Positions 15,491 through 27,578 of a stretch of 64,000 nt of DNA are shown here, in pieces. The stretch lies in contig FONB01000004.1 of the NCBI GenBank assembly GCA_900112785.1, positions 1 through 64,000 of the forward strand, in the 5' to 3' direction. A program made the translations under genes and the position numbers. This DNA is from Phytobacter palmae. GTDB taxonomy: Bacteria; Pseudomonadota; Gammaproteobacteria; Enterobacterales; Enterobacteriaceae. Under the pieces are notes generated by a model, which saw only the letters and a program-made list of their open reading frames with translations, was not told the DNA's origin and did no database searches. Numbering within the stretch: the first letter of the stretch is position 1; the number at the start of each line of letters is the position of its first letter.

Positions 15491-17623
15491 CTAGTTTCGG
15501 TTACGGGTGACTTTAATCACATCCGGCATGACGCGGATTTTGCGCATGATGTTCGCCAGGTGGACGCGATCGCGTGATGTCAGGCGGATAAAGGCGCTAT
15601 AAACGCGGCCGTCTTTTTCTTCCGTGTTCAGGCTCTGAATGTTGGAAGACGCGGTGTTGATTGCCGCTGTCAGATTCGCCAGTGCACCCTGGTGGTTGAA
15701 CATATCCACCTTGATTTCGGTAATAAATTCCTGCGCGGTGTCCTTATCCCACTCAACGGCCATAAACTTCTCTGGCTCTTTCTGGTAGCCACGGATGTTA
15801 CGGCAAGATTCATGGTGGATAACCAACCCTTTACCGGGGCTGACGTGCGCCACAATAGGGTCGCCGGGAATCGGACGACAGCACTTCGCGAAGGTAATCA
15901 GCACACCGTCCGCACCTTTGATTGGCAAATGGCTGCCGCTGGCGCTGGCACTCGTGGTAGTACTGGTGCTTTGCGTTGTCGCCGCTGCTTCGCCCTGCTG
16001 CAGATTCTTCGCTACCACTACGCTCATGGCGTTACCGAGACCAATTTCCGCCAGCAGATCGTCAAGCGTGGCGAGTTTCATGCGGTCCAGTTCGCGCTGA
16101 ATATGTTCTTGCGGAATTTCCGCCAGCTTACGGCTTCCACCCAGCGCGTGATTGAGCAGACGGCGGCCCAGACTCACCGAATCATCACGCTTGAGGTTTT
16201 TCAGCAACTGACGAATTTTGGCGCGAGCTTTCGAGCTCACGACAAAGTTAAGCCATGCCGCATTCGGACGTGCGCCCGGTGCGGTAATGATTTCTACGGT
16301 TTGTCCGCTGGAAAGCGACTGCGACAGAGGATACGGCTGCCTGTCAACGCGTGCGCCCACACAGGCGTGGCCGATGTCGGTGTGTACCGCATAGGCGAAG
16401 TCGACCGGGGTCGCACCTGCCGGCAATTCCACGATACGGCCTTCCGGGGTGAAAACATAAATCTCATCCGGAAAGAGATCAGATTTGACGCTCTCAATAA
16501 ATTCAAAAGAGCTGCCTGCGCTCTGTTGCAGTTCGAGCAGGCTTTGCATCCAGCGTTGGGCGCGGATTTGCGCGGTGGTACTGGTTTCGCCATGCTCTTT
16601 ATAGGCCCAGTGCGCCGCAACCCCCATCTCCGCCATCTGGTCCATGTCCTCGGTGCGAATTTGCACTTCAACCGGAACGCCATGAGGACCGATCATTGAG
16701 GTGTGCAGAGACTGATAGCCGTTCGCTTTTGGAATGGCGATATAGTCTTTAACACGACCCGGACGCGGTTTGTAGAGGCTGTGCATCTGGCCCAGCACGC
16801 GATAGCAGGTGTCAGAATCATGGACGATGACGCGGAAGGCGTAGATATCCATAATTGAGTGAAAACGCTGCTCTTTGAGCACCATCTTGCAGTAGATGGA
16901 GTACAGGTGCTTTTCGCGACCGCTAACGCGACACGGAATGCCCGCTTCCTGCAGCCGCCCTTCGATTTCAGAAAGGATCTTCTGAATCATCTCTTTACGG
17001 TTCCCGCGCGCGGCTTTCACCACTTCTTTAATGACGCGATAACGGTTTGGGTACAACGCTTCAAAGCCCAGCTCTTCAAGCTCGGTTTTGATGTGATGAA
17101 TACCTAAACGGTGCGCCAGGGGGCTGTAAATTTCGAGGGTTTCACGGGCGATGCGGCGGCGTTTATCCGGGCGAAGAGAGCCCAGCGTGCGCATGTTGTG
17201 GGTACGGTCGGCGAGTTTAATGAGAATGACGCGGATATCCTGCACCATCGCCATAATCATTTTGCGGAAGTTTTCGGCCTGCGCCTCTTTCTTATCGCGA
17301 AACTTGAGCTTATCAAGCTTTGATACCCCTTCCACCAGTTCGGCAACGCTTTTGCCAAACAGCTGTTCCATGTCCTGGTAGGTAGCGGGGGTATCTTCAA
17401 TCACGTCATGCAGCAGCGCGGCCATCAGCGTTTCGTGGTCGAGTTTCATCTCGGCCAGGATACAGGCTACGGCGACCGGGTGCGTGATATAGGGTTCACC
17501 ACTTGAACGTGTCTGGCCCTCGTGAGCGTCACGTGCAACGAGATACGCCTGCCGAAGACGCTTAATCTGGTCTTCCGGCAGGTAGTTTTGAATCAGTTGA
17601 TTCAGACTTTCAAACAGATACAA
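15491..17623 (-). CDS. spoT: Bifunctional (p)ppGpp synthetase/hydrolase SpoT
   Basis: This 710-residue protein holds, in order, an HD hydrolase domain (ALLHDVIEDT, about residue 70), a synthetase domain (about 200-370), a TGS domain (about 385-445), a helical region, a zinc-finger-like segment (FAKCCRPIPGD) and a C-terminal ACT domain. It controls the stringent alarmone, mainly as hydrolase, and responds to carbon, iron and fatty-acid stress. It is eight residues longer than E. coli SpoT because of a Ser/Thr-rich insertion near residues 557-575. It lies 18 bases after rpoZ in the operon. Confidence 0.97.
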   Translation of the reverse strand: MYLFESLNQLIQNYLPEDQIKRLRQAYLVARDAHEGQTRSSGEPYITHPVAVACILAEMKLDHETLMAALLHDVIEDTPATYQDMEQLFGKSVAELVEGVSKLDKLKFRDKKEAQAENFRKMIMAMVQDIRVILIKLADRTHNMRTLGSLRPDKRRRIARETLEIYSPLAHRLGIHHIKTELEELGFEALYPNRYRVIKEVVKAARGNRKEMIQKILSEIEGRLQEAGIPCRVSGREKHLYSIYCKMVLKEQRFHSIMDIYAFRVIVHDSDTCYRVLGQMHSLYKPRPGRVKDYIAIPKANGYQSLHTSMIGPHGVPVEVQIRTEDMDQMAEMGVAAHWAYKEHGETSTTAQIRAQRWMQSLLELQQSAGSSFEFIESVKSDLFPDEIYVFTPEGRIVELPAGATPVDFAYAVHTDIGHACVGARVDRQPYPLSQSLSSGQTVEIITAPGARPNAAWLNFVVSSKARAKIRQLLKNLKRDDSVSLGRRLLNHALGGSRKLAEIPQEHIQRELDRMKLATLDDLLAEIGLGNAMSVVVAKNLQQGEAAATTQSTSTTTSASASGSHLPIKGADGVLITFAKCCRPIPGDPIVAHVSPGKGLVIHHESCRNIRGYQKEPEKFMAVEWDKDTAQEFITEIKVDMFNHQGALANLTAAINTASSNIQSLNTEEKDGRVYSAFIRLTSRDRVHLANIMRKIRVMPDVIKVTRNRN

Positions 17624-17641
17624 GGGCGACCCGCTTATTGA

Positions 17642-17917
17642 TTAACGACGACCTTCAGCAATAGCGGTAACGGCTTGTAATTCAGCGGCTTCCTGCTCTT
17701 GCTGTTCCTGGCGCTCACGTACGTCAAGGATCTGGTTGTTAATCAGACCTTCTTCGATTTCGCGCAGCGCGATAACGGTGGTTTTATCGTTTTCTTCCGG
17801 TACCAGCGGATCCTTTCCGCCTACCTGCATCTGACGAGCGCGACGCGCGGCGACCAGTACCAGGTCAAAACGGTTACCAATTTTCTCTACAGCGTCCTGA
17901 ACAGTTACGCGTGCCAT
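17642..17917 (-). CDS. rpoZ: RNA polymerase omega subunit
   Basis: This 91-residue protein matches E. coli omega in length and almost entirely in sequence ([20 protein letters not shown] at the start). Omega wraps the C-terminal tail of beta-prime, helps assemble the polymerase and forms part of one ppGpp-binding site. Its position between gmk and spoT is conserved and links it to alarmone control. Confidence 0.98.
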
Positions 17918-17970
17918 ATTTAAAATGCTCCACAGATGGTGATGGACTGGGCATGATACTGAATGTGGGT

Positions 17971-18726
<756 letters not shown>

Positions 18727-18838
18727 TTACCACCCTTTTTCTGCAAACGGTGAAAAACCCCGGAACCTGCCTCGCAAACCCTTTATTACTGTCTCGAAAA
18801 TGCGCATCTGTCGCGATATACCCACGGCATTCAGTTAA

Positions 18839-20527
<1,689 letters not shown>

Positions 20528-20685
20528 CGCCGTGTCTTTGGAGGAATCCTTCTGCGTAACAGTCAGCATATGAATCGACATGTTTGACTATCAACCCGCT
20601 TACAAAAGCTGACCAGGCTCTACATCCTCAGGAGCGACATGCGTAATCGTATTGAAGCACAGCAGAAATGAAAGAGTTGCCTGGC

Positions 20686-20970
20686 CTAAACCGACGGGCC
20701 GTGTAGCTCAATAAATCCCTTCTCAATGTCGTACCTGAGATGTTTGGTTAATGAAAATTGTGGATCATTCTTATCAAATTTAAGGGTGACCATATCCTGA
20801 TACGCCTTAACGGTCATCCCATCATAAATATGCTGGTTGATGTTGTAGCCGGAGCAGTTGGTAAGGTTAGAGGTGCCCCGTCGCCAGGACTTACCCACTA
20901 TCCTGATGATGAACTCATGGCATTCGGACAGGTTATGGTTGCGGATATTTGTGGCGTTAATGATAGTCAT
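20686..20970 (-). CDS. Unrecognised 94-residue protein downstream of the polygalacturonase
   Basis: The frame is open up to 20997, but ATG 20970 is preceded by an ACGAGG ribosome binding site and is the better start. The product is mixed in charge, with two cysteines (residues about 16 and 39), no signal peptide and no membrane segment. Predicted strands alternate with polar loops. It matches no family I know. It begins 32 bases after the polygalacturonase stop in the same direction, so the two may be co-transcribed. Its codon use is more A+T-rich than that of its neighbours, which suggests transfer. Confidence 0.55.
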   Translation of the reverse strand: MTIINATNIRNHNLSECHEFIIRIVGKSWRRGTSNLTNCSGYNINQHIYDGMTVKAYQDMVTLKFDKNDPQFSLTKHLRYDIEKGFIELHGPSV

Positions 20971-21002
20971 CGTTTGCCTCGTAAAGTTCCCGCGCATTTA
21001 CC

Positions 21003-22259
21003 TTAAGGGCATGATCCCGTGGCACCTTGCGCGATGGTGCCATGAATAATGGCGTATTTTTTGTGTATTTCCGAATTCCTGGCAAGCGTCACATTTTTCA
21101 GGGTGGTCACAATCGGGTTGCTGTTGCTGTCTCCCTGAAATATCAGCGTACCTGGCGTAAGCACTTTCACCTGATCAAATGTAATGTCACGAAAGACGGG
21201 GAGGCTGTCTCCCTGTGCTTTTGACTCATAGCGCGTGTCCAGAACAATTGGATTTTTCACGTTTTCCATGCAGATATTGCGATAGGTGACTCCGGTGACC
21301 AGGCCACCACGTGAGCGGTCACTTTTAATACGCAGCCCATTGGTTGTGCCATTCAGCGTGAGAAGGTTGACGTCAACGTCACTCACGCCTTTATTGACCT
21401 CGCTACCAATGGACATGCCATGTCCGGAACCAAACTTGTTATCCACAATGGAGATATGGGACGTACTGGCATTCCCGGCCTTAATGGCCACGTTGTCATC
21501 CCCGGTGTCGATCACGCTGTGGGTTAGCGTCACATTCGTCGAACCCATAGGGTCAAAACCATCCGTATTGCGCGCAAAAGCGGGGGTGTCGATAGTGATC
21601 CCCCATAGCGTCAGCCCGTTGCTGCGGTTGCCCACTATATGAAAATTTGGCGCGTTTTTAAGTGTTATCTGGTACAGCGTAATATCGCTGGAATTATCAA
21701 TTTGAATTAATCGAGGCGCATTCTGTTTGCTGTCGCTTTTTTGCGCCTCTTTTGCCAGTTGCCACCAGGTCTGATTTCGCCCGACCATGACGGTGCCACC
21801 CTGGCCATCAATCATTCCCTGGCCATAAATCCCGCTGCCGACCGCATTTTTAATCCAGATAAAAGGCTTACAACCCTTCCCTGAATCATCCAGCGTGCCG
21901 CAAGTCTGTTTCCCTGCGTCGAACCGGGCCGGATTGGCAACAGCCATCAACGTAACCCCTTTATCGATAGCCAGGCTTACGCCCGATGGCAGGCTGAGAG
22001 GGCCGCTGTAGAAGATGTCTGTTTTTTCTGATGCGGCCAGATGTAAGACTTTCCCGCGAGCGCAGGTATTGAGTGCCGTCTGAATGGCCTGCGTTGCGTC
22101 ACCTGTTCCACTGGCATAGAGCGTCTGACAAGGCGGCGGTGAGACCGGCTCTGTGACGGTACGCATGTCCCCGGCTTGTACCTCAAAGGCACTTAGCATC
22201 AATAAGATAGCGGTCAGATAGCACGTACGGGTATGAAGCGGTCGCGAGGATAAAGACAT
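21003..22259 (-). CDS. Secreted polygalacturonase (GH28), pectin degradation
   Basis: This 418-residue protein hydrolyses alpha-1,4-galacturonan. ATG 22259 gives a clear signal peptide (hydrophobic core, cleavage at VQA-GDM, about residue 28). It is a right-handed parallel beta-helix with all four catalytic GH28 signatures: NTDG, DTGDDN, GSGHGMSIGS and LRIKSD. It resembles PehX-type enzymes of Klebsiella oxytoca and its relatives. It lies between ligB and yicC where E. coli has yicG and dinD. The frame extends upstream to 22379, but that part overlaps a terminator-like hairpin and has no signal sequence. Export to the periplasm is supported; release from the cell is not shown. Confidence 0.9.
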   Translation of the reverse strand: MSLSSRPLHTRTCYLTAILLMLSAFEVQAGDMRTVTEPVSPPPCQTLYASGTGDATQAIQTALNTCARGKVLHLAASEKTDIFYSGPLSLPSGVSLAIDKGVTLMAVANPARFDAGKQTCGTLDDSGKGCKPFIWIKNAVGSGIYGQGMIDGQGGTVMVGRNQTWWQLAKEAQKSDSKQNAPRLIQIDNSSDITLYQITLKNAPNFHIVGNRSNGLTLWGITIDTPAFARNTDGFDPMGSTNVTLTHSVIDTGDDNVAIKAGNASTSHISIVDNKFGSGHGMSIGSEVNKGVSDVDVNLLTLNGTTNGLRIKSDRSRGGLVTGVTYRNICMENVKNPIVLDTRYESKAQGDSLPVFRDITFDQVKVLTPGTLIFQGDSNSNPIVTTLKNVTLARNSEIHKKYAIIHGTIAQGATGSCP

Positions 22260-22260
22260 A

Positions 22261-22304
22261 AAAAAGCCCGGACAGGTGGAAACCTGGCAATCACCATACC
22301 GGGG
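22261..22304 (-). promoter_or_regulatory. Terminator-like stem-loop directly before the polygalacturonase start
   Basis: On the minus strand, CCCGG...CCAGGTTTCCACCTG...CCGGG followed by CTTTTTT runs straight into the ATG at 22259. The inner stem CAGGT/ACCTG and the outer stem CCCGG/CCGGG resemble an intrinsic terminator. No Shine-Dalgarno sequence is visible in the T-rich space left before the start codon. Confidence 0.45.
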
Positions 22305-22353
22305 GCGATGTCGTACTGTAAAGCTGTGCCGGGAGGCCGATGTCAAAAACAGA

Positions 22354-22376
22354 AAAGCCCGCAACGGGCGGGCTTT
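22354..22376 (-). terminator. Terminator of yicC
   Basis: The perfect palindrome AAAGCCCGC/GCGGGCTTT with a five-base loop lies 19 bases beyond the yicC stop and is followed by TTCT on the minus strand. It separates yicC from the polygalacturonase gene. Confidence 0.7.
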
Positions 22377-22394
22377 CACTACGCTGGCGCAGGG

Positions 22395-23258
22395 TTACTC
22401 GATATTCTGAATCTGCTCGCGCATTTGCTCAATCAACACTTTCAGCTCGATGGCGGAATTGGTGACATCGGCATTAATGGACTTAGACGCCAGGGTGTTC
22501 GACTCACGGTTGAACTCCTGCATCATAAAGTCGAGGCGGCGACCCACAGCCTCTTTCTTCTTGAGGATGTTGTAGGTTTCTTTAACGTGCGCCTCCAGGC
22601 GGTCAAGCTCTTCGGCAACGTCAATACGCTGAGCCATCAGTACCAGCTCTTGTTCGAGACGGTTATTTTCCAGCTGTACCTGTGCTTCTTCCAGTTTTGC
22701 TACCAGGCGGTCGCGCTGCCATTGCAGAATTTCCGGCATCTGCGCACGCACGTTTTTCACTTCGGTGCTGACGCCTTCCAGACGCTGCTCAATTAATGCT
22801 TTCAGCGCCTGGCCTTCGGTTTCGCGGGCGAGGATGAAATCGTCCAGCGCGCCATCGAGGGCAGACAGAATCTCTGCGCCAATCGCGTCCAGATCCTGCT
22901 CCTGAGCAGCCATAACGCCCGGCCAGCGCAGAATATCCACCGGGTTGATTTCGCCTTCATCGCTCTGCATTTTGACCCAGTTGGCGGCATTCACCAGCTG
23001 TTTTGCCAGTTTTTCGTTGAGAATCAATTCGCCTTGCGCGCTGGCGTCAGGTTCAAAACGTAAATTACATTCGATTTTCCCGCGAGTCAGACGCGTACGG
23101 ATGCGCTCGCGAACCACGGGTTCCAGGCTACGAAATTGTTCCGGCAGACGGAAGTAAGTTTCAAGATAACGCTGGTTTACCGAGCGCAGTTCCCAGGAGG
23201 CAGAGCCCCAGCTACCCTTGATTTCACGCCGGGCGTAGGCGGTCATACTGCGGATCAT
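22395..23258 (-). CDS. yicC: YicC-family endoribonuclease
   Basis: This 287-residue protein has the same length and sequence pattern as E. coli YicC. It has an N-terminal YicC-like domain (MIRSMTAYARRE start) and a C-terminal DUF1732 helical domain ending VLIEQMREQIQNIE. YicC has been reported as an RNase that acts on the small RNA RyhB. It is divergent from rph across 124 bases that carry two TATAAT boxes facing opposite ways. Confidence 0.95.
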   Translation of the reverse strand: MIRSMTAYARREIKGSWGSASWELRSVNQRYLETYFRLPEQFRSLEPVVRERIRTRLTRGKIECNLRFEPDASAQGELILNEKLAKQLVNAANWVKMQSDEGEINPVDILRWPGVMAAQEQDLDAIGAEILSALDGALDDFILARETEGQALKALIEQRLEGVSTEVKNVRAQMPEILQWQRDRLVAKLEEAQVQLENNRLEQELVLMAQRIDVAEELDRLEAHVKETYNILKKKEAVGRRLDFMMQEFNRESNTLASKSINADVTNSAIELKVLIEQMREQIQNIE

Positions 23259-23291
23259 AGACGTTCCCGTTTTTTAAGGAGAGATGCGGGG

Positions 23292-23347
23292 ATTATAGCT
23301 TTCACGGGCTTATCAGGATAGGAATAACCTCGGTAAGCCAGTATAAT
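23292..23347. promoter_or_regulatory. Divergent -10 boxes of yicC and rph
   Basis: A TATAAT on the minus strand (23292-23297) faces yicC and a TATAAT on the plus strand (23342-23347) faces rph. Neither has a strong -35 hexamer. The positions relative to the two start codons suit the two promoters. Confidence 0.5.
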
Positions 23348-23382
23348 GCGCAGCCACATTCGTAACAGCCGGAGAAATCATC

Positions 23383-24099
23383 ATGCGTCCAGCAGGCCGT
23401 AGCACCACAGAGGTGCGTCCCGTCACCCTGACTCGCCACTATACAAAACACGCAGAAGGCTCCGTGCTGGTTGAATTCGGTGATACCAAAGTGCTGTGCA
23501 CCGCCACCCTTGAAGAAGGTGTACCGCGGTTTCTGAAAGGTCAGGGCCAGGGCTGGATTACCGCTGAATATGGCATGCTGCCACGCTCCACCCATACCCG
23601 TAACGCGCGCGAAGCGGCAAAGGGCAAACAGGGCGGGCGCACCATGGAAATTCAACGGCTTATCGCTCGTGCGCTGCGTGCGGCTGTCGACTTAACCGCG
23701 CTGGGCGAATATACCATCACCCTGGACTGCGATGTAATTCAGGCCGATGGCGGTACCCGTACTGCCTCAATCACCGGTGCATGCGTTGCGCTGGCCGATG
23801 CGCTAAACGCACTGGTAAGCGCAGGCAAGCTGAAAACGAACCCGATGAAAGGACTGGTAGCGGCGGTTTCTGTCGGTATCGTTAATGGCGAAGCGGTTTG
23901 CGATCTGGAATATGTTGAAGACTCCGCTGCGGAAACCGACATGAACGTGGTGATGACCGAAGATGGCCGCATCATTGAAGTTCAGGGTACTGCCGAGGGT
24001 GAGCCATTCACCCATGAAGAACTCCTTACCTTGCTGGCCCTGGCCCGAGGGGGAATCGAATCGATTATCGCGACGCAGAAAGCAGCGTTGGAAAACTAG
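23383..24099 (+). CDS. rph: RNase PH
   Basis: This 238-residue phosphorolytic 3'-5' exoribonuclease trims tRNA precursors. The frame is intact to the normal C-terminus (KAALEN), unlike the K-12 allele, which is frameshifted near its end. Conserved segments include the MRPAGR start, [13 protein letters not shown] and the [19 protein letters not shown] phosphate-site region. Its end is close to the pyrE attenuator, so its translation also sets pyrE expression. Confidence 0.97.
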   Translation: MRPAGRSTTEVRPVTLTRHYTKHAEGSVLVEFGDTKVLCTATLEEGVPRFLKGQGQGWITAEYGMLPRSTHTRNAREAAKGKQGGRTMEIQRLIARALRAAVDLTALGEYTITLDCDVIQADGGTRTASITGACVALADALNALVSAGKLKTNPMKGLVAAVSVGIVNGEAVCDLEYVEDSAAETDMNVVMTEDGRIIEVQGTAEGEPFTHEELLTLLALARGGIESIIATQKAALEN

Positions 24100-24105
24100 T
24101 TTTTA

Positions 24106-24132
24106 AGGCGACTGAGAAGTCGCCTTTTTTTT
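24106..24132 (+). terminator. pyrE attenuator (intrinsic terminator in rph-pyrE gap)
   Basis: The stem AGGCGACT/AGTCGCCT with a GAGA loop and eight T residues begins seven bases after the rph stop. In E. coli, UTP-dependent RNA polymerase pausing couples rph translation to this terminator, so that low UTP lets transcription reach pyrE. The same architecture is visible here. Confidence 0.85.
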
Positions 24133-24311
24133 GTCCATTAAAAAGAAAGAGCCTGCTCATCAGGCGTAATCGAAGCAGACAGTCTGCACGCGGACAGCAC
24201 AGAAAAACCGCAGCGTAAATGTTGTACGTGAGGATTTTGAGTACTGCCCGGGTTTAAACTGACAAGCAAGATAAGCCTGATGAGGCTGGTTTTAAGATGA
24301 GGAGCGAATCC

Positions 24312-24953
24312 ATGAAACAGTATCAGCGTGAGTTTATTGAGTTTGCGCTTAACAAACAGGTACTCAAGTTTGGCGAGTTCACCCTGAAATCCGGGCGTAA
24401 AAGCCCCTATTTCTTTAACGCCGGCCTGTTTAATACCGGGCGTGACCTGGCGTTGCTGGGCCGTTTTTACGCCGAAGCGCTGGTGGATTCGAAAATTGAT
24501 TTCGACCTGCTGTTTGGTCCGGCTTACAAAGGTATCCCTATCGCGACCACTACGGCGGTCGCACTGGCTGAGCACCATGAGCGTGACGTGCCGTATTGCT
24601 TTAACCGCAAAGAGGCCAAAGACCATGGGGAAGGCGGTACGCTGGTGGGCAGCGCATTGCAGGGCCGCGTCATGCTGGTGGACGACGTGATCACTGCCGG
24701 TACGGCAATTCGCGAGTCCATGGAGATCATCAAAGCGAACGGTGCGACGCTGGCTGGCGTGCTGATCTCTCTTGATCGTCAGGAGCGTGGACGGGCGGAT
24801 ATTTCCGCGATCCAGGAAGTTGAGCGCGACTATGGTTGCAAAGTGATTTCAATCGTCACCCTGAAAGAGCTGATCGCTTATCTGGAAGAGAAGCCGGAGA
24901 TGGCTGACCATCTGGCTGCGGTACGGGCATATCGGGAAGAGTTCGGCGTTTAA
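24312..24953 (+). CDS. pyrE: Orotate phosphoribosyltransferase
   Basis: This 213-residue type I phosphoribosyltransferase converts orotate and PRPP to OMP in pyrimidine synthesis. The PRPP-binding motif [13 protein letters not shown] is present, together with the conserved [16 protein letters not shown] and the flexible loop around [16 protein letters not shown] 24312 (MKQYQREF) matches the family start, and GAGG precedes it. Expression is controlled by the attenuator upstream. Confidence 0.97.
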   Translation: MKQYQREFIEFALNKQVLKFGEFTLKSGRKSPYFFNAGLFNTGRDLALLGRFYAEALVDSKIDFDLLFGPAYKGIPIATTTAVALAEHHERDVPYCFNRKEAKDHGEGGTLVGSALQGRVMLVDDVITAGTAIRESMEIIKANGATLAGVLISLDRQERGRADISAIQEVERDYGCKVISIVTLKELIAYLEEKPEMADHLAAVRAYREEFGV

Positions 24954-25002
24954 TATTATCCCCTGTGGCGCTGTGCTTGCCGGGGGTACATCGATTGCGT
25001 TG

Positions 25003-25030
25003 CCCGGATGGCGGTTAACCGTCATCCGGG
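25003..25030. repeat. REP-like palindrome between pyrE and slmA
   Basis: CCCGGATGGCGGTT/AACCGTCATCCGGG is a nearly perfect REP-type inverted repeat in the gap between the convergent pyrE and slmA genes. It probably serves as transcript end on both strands. Confidence 0.7.
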
Positions 25031-25042
25031 ATAACTTATCGT

Positions 25043-25639
25043 TTACTGTAACTGTGCCGCCAGCAATGGCCAGCGTGCTTCAAACTCATCGGTCGGACTG
25101 TATTTAAACTCGCTACGCACATAGCGTGACAACATTCCTTCACAAAACGACAGCAACTGACTTGCCAGCAGCGTTTCGTCAGTGACATAGCCTTCGCCTT
25201 CACGCATCTTCTTTTCGCGCAGTACCTGACGAATCTGGGATTCGATACGCTCAAAAAGCTGATTGATACGCCCCTGTAAGCGATCCTGTTCAAACATCAG
25301 CGCATGACCGGTAAGAATGCGGGTTAGCCCCGGATTACGCTCACCAAACCCCAGAATCAGTTGCACTATCAGACGCAGGCGCGCAGTGGTGTCCTTTTCG
25401 TCTTTCATGATCAGGTTGATGCGTGTCATCAGGCTATCTTCGATAAACTCAATGAGGCTATCGAACATGCGTGTCTTGCTAGGGAAATGACGGTACAAAG
25501 CGGCCTCGGAGACGCCAACAGACGCCGCCAGTTTCGCCGTAGTGATGCGTTGACTTCCATCGCTGGATTCAAGCATCAGTGCCAGAGACTGAAGTATTTC
25601 TTCGCGACGATTCCTTTTCGCAGTTTGTTTTTCTGCCAT
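25043..25639 (-). CDS. slmA: Nucleoid occlusion factor SlmA
   Basis: This 198-residue TetR-family protein blocks FtsZ ring assembly over the nucleoid when bound to its chromosomal sites. The N-terminal helix-turn-helix ([20 protein letters not shown]) and the C-terminal helical dimer domain are intact, and the length equals that of E. coli SlmA. It follows dut in the same direction, convergent with pyrE. Confidence 0.97.
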   Translation of the reverse strand: MAEKQTAKRNRREEILQSLALMLESSDGSQRITTAKLAASVGVSEAALYRHFPSKTRMFDSLIEFIEDSLMTRINLIMKDEKDTTARLRLIVQLILGFGERNPGLTRILTGHALMFEQDRLQGRINQLFERIESQIRQVLREKKMREGEGYVTDETLLASQLLSFCEGMLSRYVRSEFKYSPTDEFEARWPLLAAQLQ

Positions 25640-25758
25640 GTTGCAAAATACCCCTGAAATAAGCGCTTATCAGGCGAACATCCACGCGGCGGCCGCAAAC
25701 CGATGTTTGCGGAAATGTTATGGCGTTATTTCGCCGCAGGATGCGTTAAATGGGCTGC

Positions 25759-26214
25759 TTATTTACGCCCGGAGTGACCGAAGCCACCTTCACCACGATC
25801 TGTGGCGTCAAACTCTTCAACCAGATTAAATTCAGCCTGAACGACCGGAACAAACACCATCTGCGCGATGCGCTCACCGGGTTCAATGGTAAAGCTGTCC
25901 TGACCACGATTCCAGACGGACACCATTAATTGCCCCTGATAGTCAGAGTCAATAAGTCCCACCAGGTTACCCAGCACAATACCATGCTTATGGCCGAGGC
26001 CAGAACGCGGCAGAATCACTGCGGCAAGTGACGGATCGGCAATATGAATCGCCAGACCGGTCGGAAGCAGAGTGGTAGCGCCCGGCGCCAGTTCTACGGC
26101 GTCATCGAGACAGGCTCGCAGATCAAGGCCGGCAGAACCGGCGGTGGCGTAAGTGGGCAGGGGAAACTGCTTACCTACACGCGGGTCCAGAATCTTAACG
26201 TCGATTTTTTTCAT
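25759..26214 (-). CDS. dut: dUTP diphosphatase
   Basis: This 151-residue trimeric dUTPase hydrolyses dUTP to dUMP, keeping uracil out of DNA and feeding dTMP synthesis. The five motifs are visible, including [32 protein letters not shown] and the C-terminal [14 protein letters not shown] 26214 (MKKIDVKIL) is the family start and overlaps the end of coaBC by 20 bases, as in E. coli. Confidence 0.97.
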   Translation of the reverse strand: MKKIDVKILDPRVGKQFPLPTYATAGSAGLDLRACLDDAVELAPGATTLLPTGLAIHIADPSLAAVILPRSGLGHKHGIVLGNLVGLIDSDYQGQLMVSVWNRGQDSFTIEPGERIAQMVFVPVVQAEFNLVEEFDATDRGEGGFGHSGRK

Positions 26215-27406
26215 CATAACGGGTAACGATCTCGTCCAGTAATAAGTGACCTAACTGTTCCTTGCTCTTTAGCGGTAAAAGTTTATCGCCATCCTGCCAG
26301 AAAAGATGCAAAGCGTTATTGTCGCTATTAAATCCTTGATTTGATTGCGAAACATCGTTGGCGCAGATCATGTCGAGGTTTTTGCGGGCACGTTTTTGCC
26401 GGGCATATTCTTCCACATTATTCGTTTCGGCGGCAAACCCAACGACATAGGGGCGATGCCCGGTCAATGCGGCGACACCAGCGACGATATCCGGGTTTTT
26501 AACCATTTTTATTGTTAATTCATCGCCTTGCTTTTTGATTTTTTCCCCGGCAATGGCGGCGGCGCGATAATCCGCGACGGCGGCACAGCCAATAAAAATA
26601 TGCTGCTGCTGAGCGAGACCCTGAACGGCGGCCTCCATTTCCAGAGCGGTGGTCACGTCAATCCGTTTTACCCATGCTGGTGTTGCCAGCGACACCGGGC
26701 CTGATACCAGTGTCACGTTAGCGCCACGACGGGCGGCTGCGGCAGCGATGGCAAAGCCCATCTTACCGGAGCTGTGGTTTGTAATATAGCGCACCGGGTC
26801 CAGCGGCTCGCGGGTTGGACCGGCGGTAATCATGATGTTCAGATGTTGCAGATCGTTGACAGGTGAGAAATGCGCGGCGGCGAGATCAACGATGGTCAGC
26901 GGATCCAGCATCCGGCCTGGCCCAATGTCGCCGCAAGCCTGGCTGCCGCTATCGGGCCCCCACAATAACAGCCCGCGCGAGGCCAGCACCTCTAAATTAT
27001 GCTGCGTGGCGGCGGCGCGATACATCTGCTGGTTCATGGCAGGCACGACCGCAACCGGAGAAGGTGTGGCCAGGCAAATTGTCGATACCAGGTCATTGGC
27101 CATACCGGCGGCAACGCGCGCGATTAAATCGGCGGTGGCGGGGGCGAGAATCACCAGGTCCGCCCATTTTCCGAGTTCAATATGGCCCATTGCGGCTTCA
27201 GCGGCCGGGTCGAGCAGACTATCGGAAACCGGGTAGCCGGAAACCGCCTGCAGGCTCAGCGGCGTAATAAAGGCTTTCGCCGCTTCGGTCATCGCTACGC
27301 GCACATCGGCACCGCGATCGCGCAGACGACGCACCAGTTCAGGCGCTTTATAAGCCGCGATGCCGCCGCTTATGCCGAGAACGATTTTTTTACCCGCCAG
27401 ACTCAT
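26195..27406 (-). CDS. coaBC: Phosphopantothenoylcysteine synthetase/decarboxylase
   Basis: This 403-residue bifunctional enzyme makes 4'-phosphopantetheine for coenzyme A. The N-terminal flavoprotein decarboxylase (CoaC, about 1-190) has [20 protein letters not shown] and the PASANT-like [19 protein letters not shown]. The C-terminal CTP-dependent synthetase (CoaB) has [16 protein letters not shown] and [13 protein letters not shown]. An AGGAAAG ribosome binding site precedes two adjacent ATG codons (27409 and 27406); the second matches E. coli. The frame is open to 27685 but unconserved there. Confidence 0.96.
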   Translation of the reverse strand: MSLAGKKIVLGISGGIAAYKAPELVRRLRDRGADVRVAMTEAAKAFITPLSLQAVSGYPVSDSLLDPAAEAAMGHIELGKWADLVILAPATADLIARVAAGMANDLVSTICLATPSPVAVVPAMNQQMYRAAATQHNLEVLASRGLLLWGPDSGSQACGDIGPGRMLDPLTIVDLAAAHFSPVNDLQHLNIMITAGPTREPLDPVRYITNHSSGKMGFAIAAAAARRGANVTLVSGPVSLATPAWVKRIDVTTALEMEAAVQGLAQQQHIFIGCAAVADYRAAAIAGEKIKKQGDELTIKMVKNPDIVAGVAALTGHRPYVVGFAAETNNVEEYARQKRARKNLDMICANDVSQSNQGFNSDNNALHLFWQDGDKLLPLKSKEQLGHLLLDEIVTRYDEKNRR

Positions 27407-27578
27407 CATGACTCTTTCCTGTTGGATTTCACCAGAAGGCGGGCATTTTATCACAATCCTGGTGCTGTCGTGCTTTTGCCCGTCGTGCTCTTTGCGAGGT
27501 ATTACGCAAGCGTGGCGTTCCCGTGTCGATGGTCTTTTTCGCTTGTGGCAGCATGGTGCGTAAAAGGGAGGATTTGAT

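Noticed and set aside
15692-16699. 335-codon open frame antisense to spoT
   Set aside because: Shadow of a conserved gene; no domain recognised.
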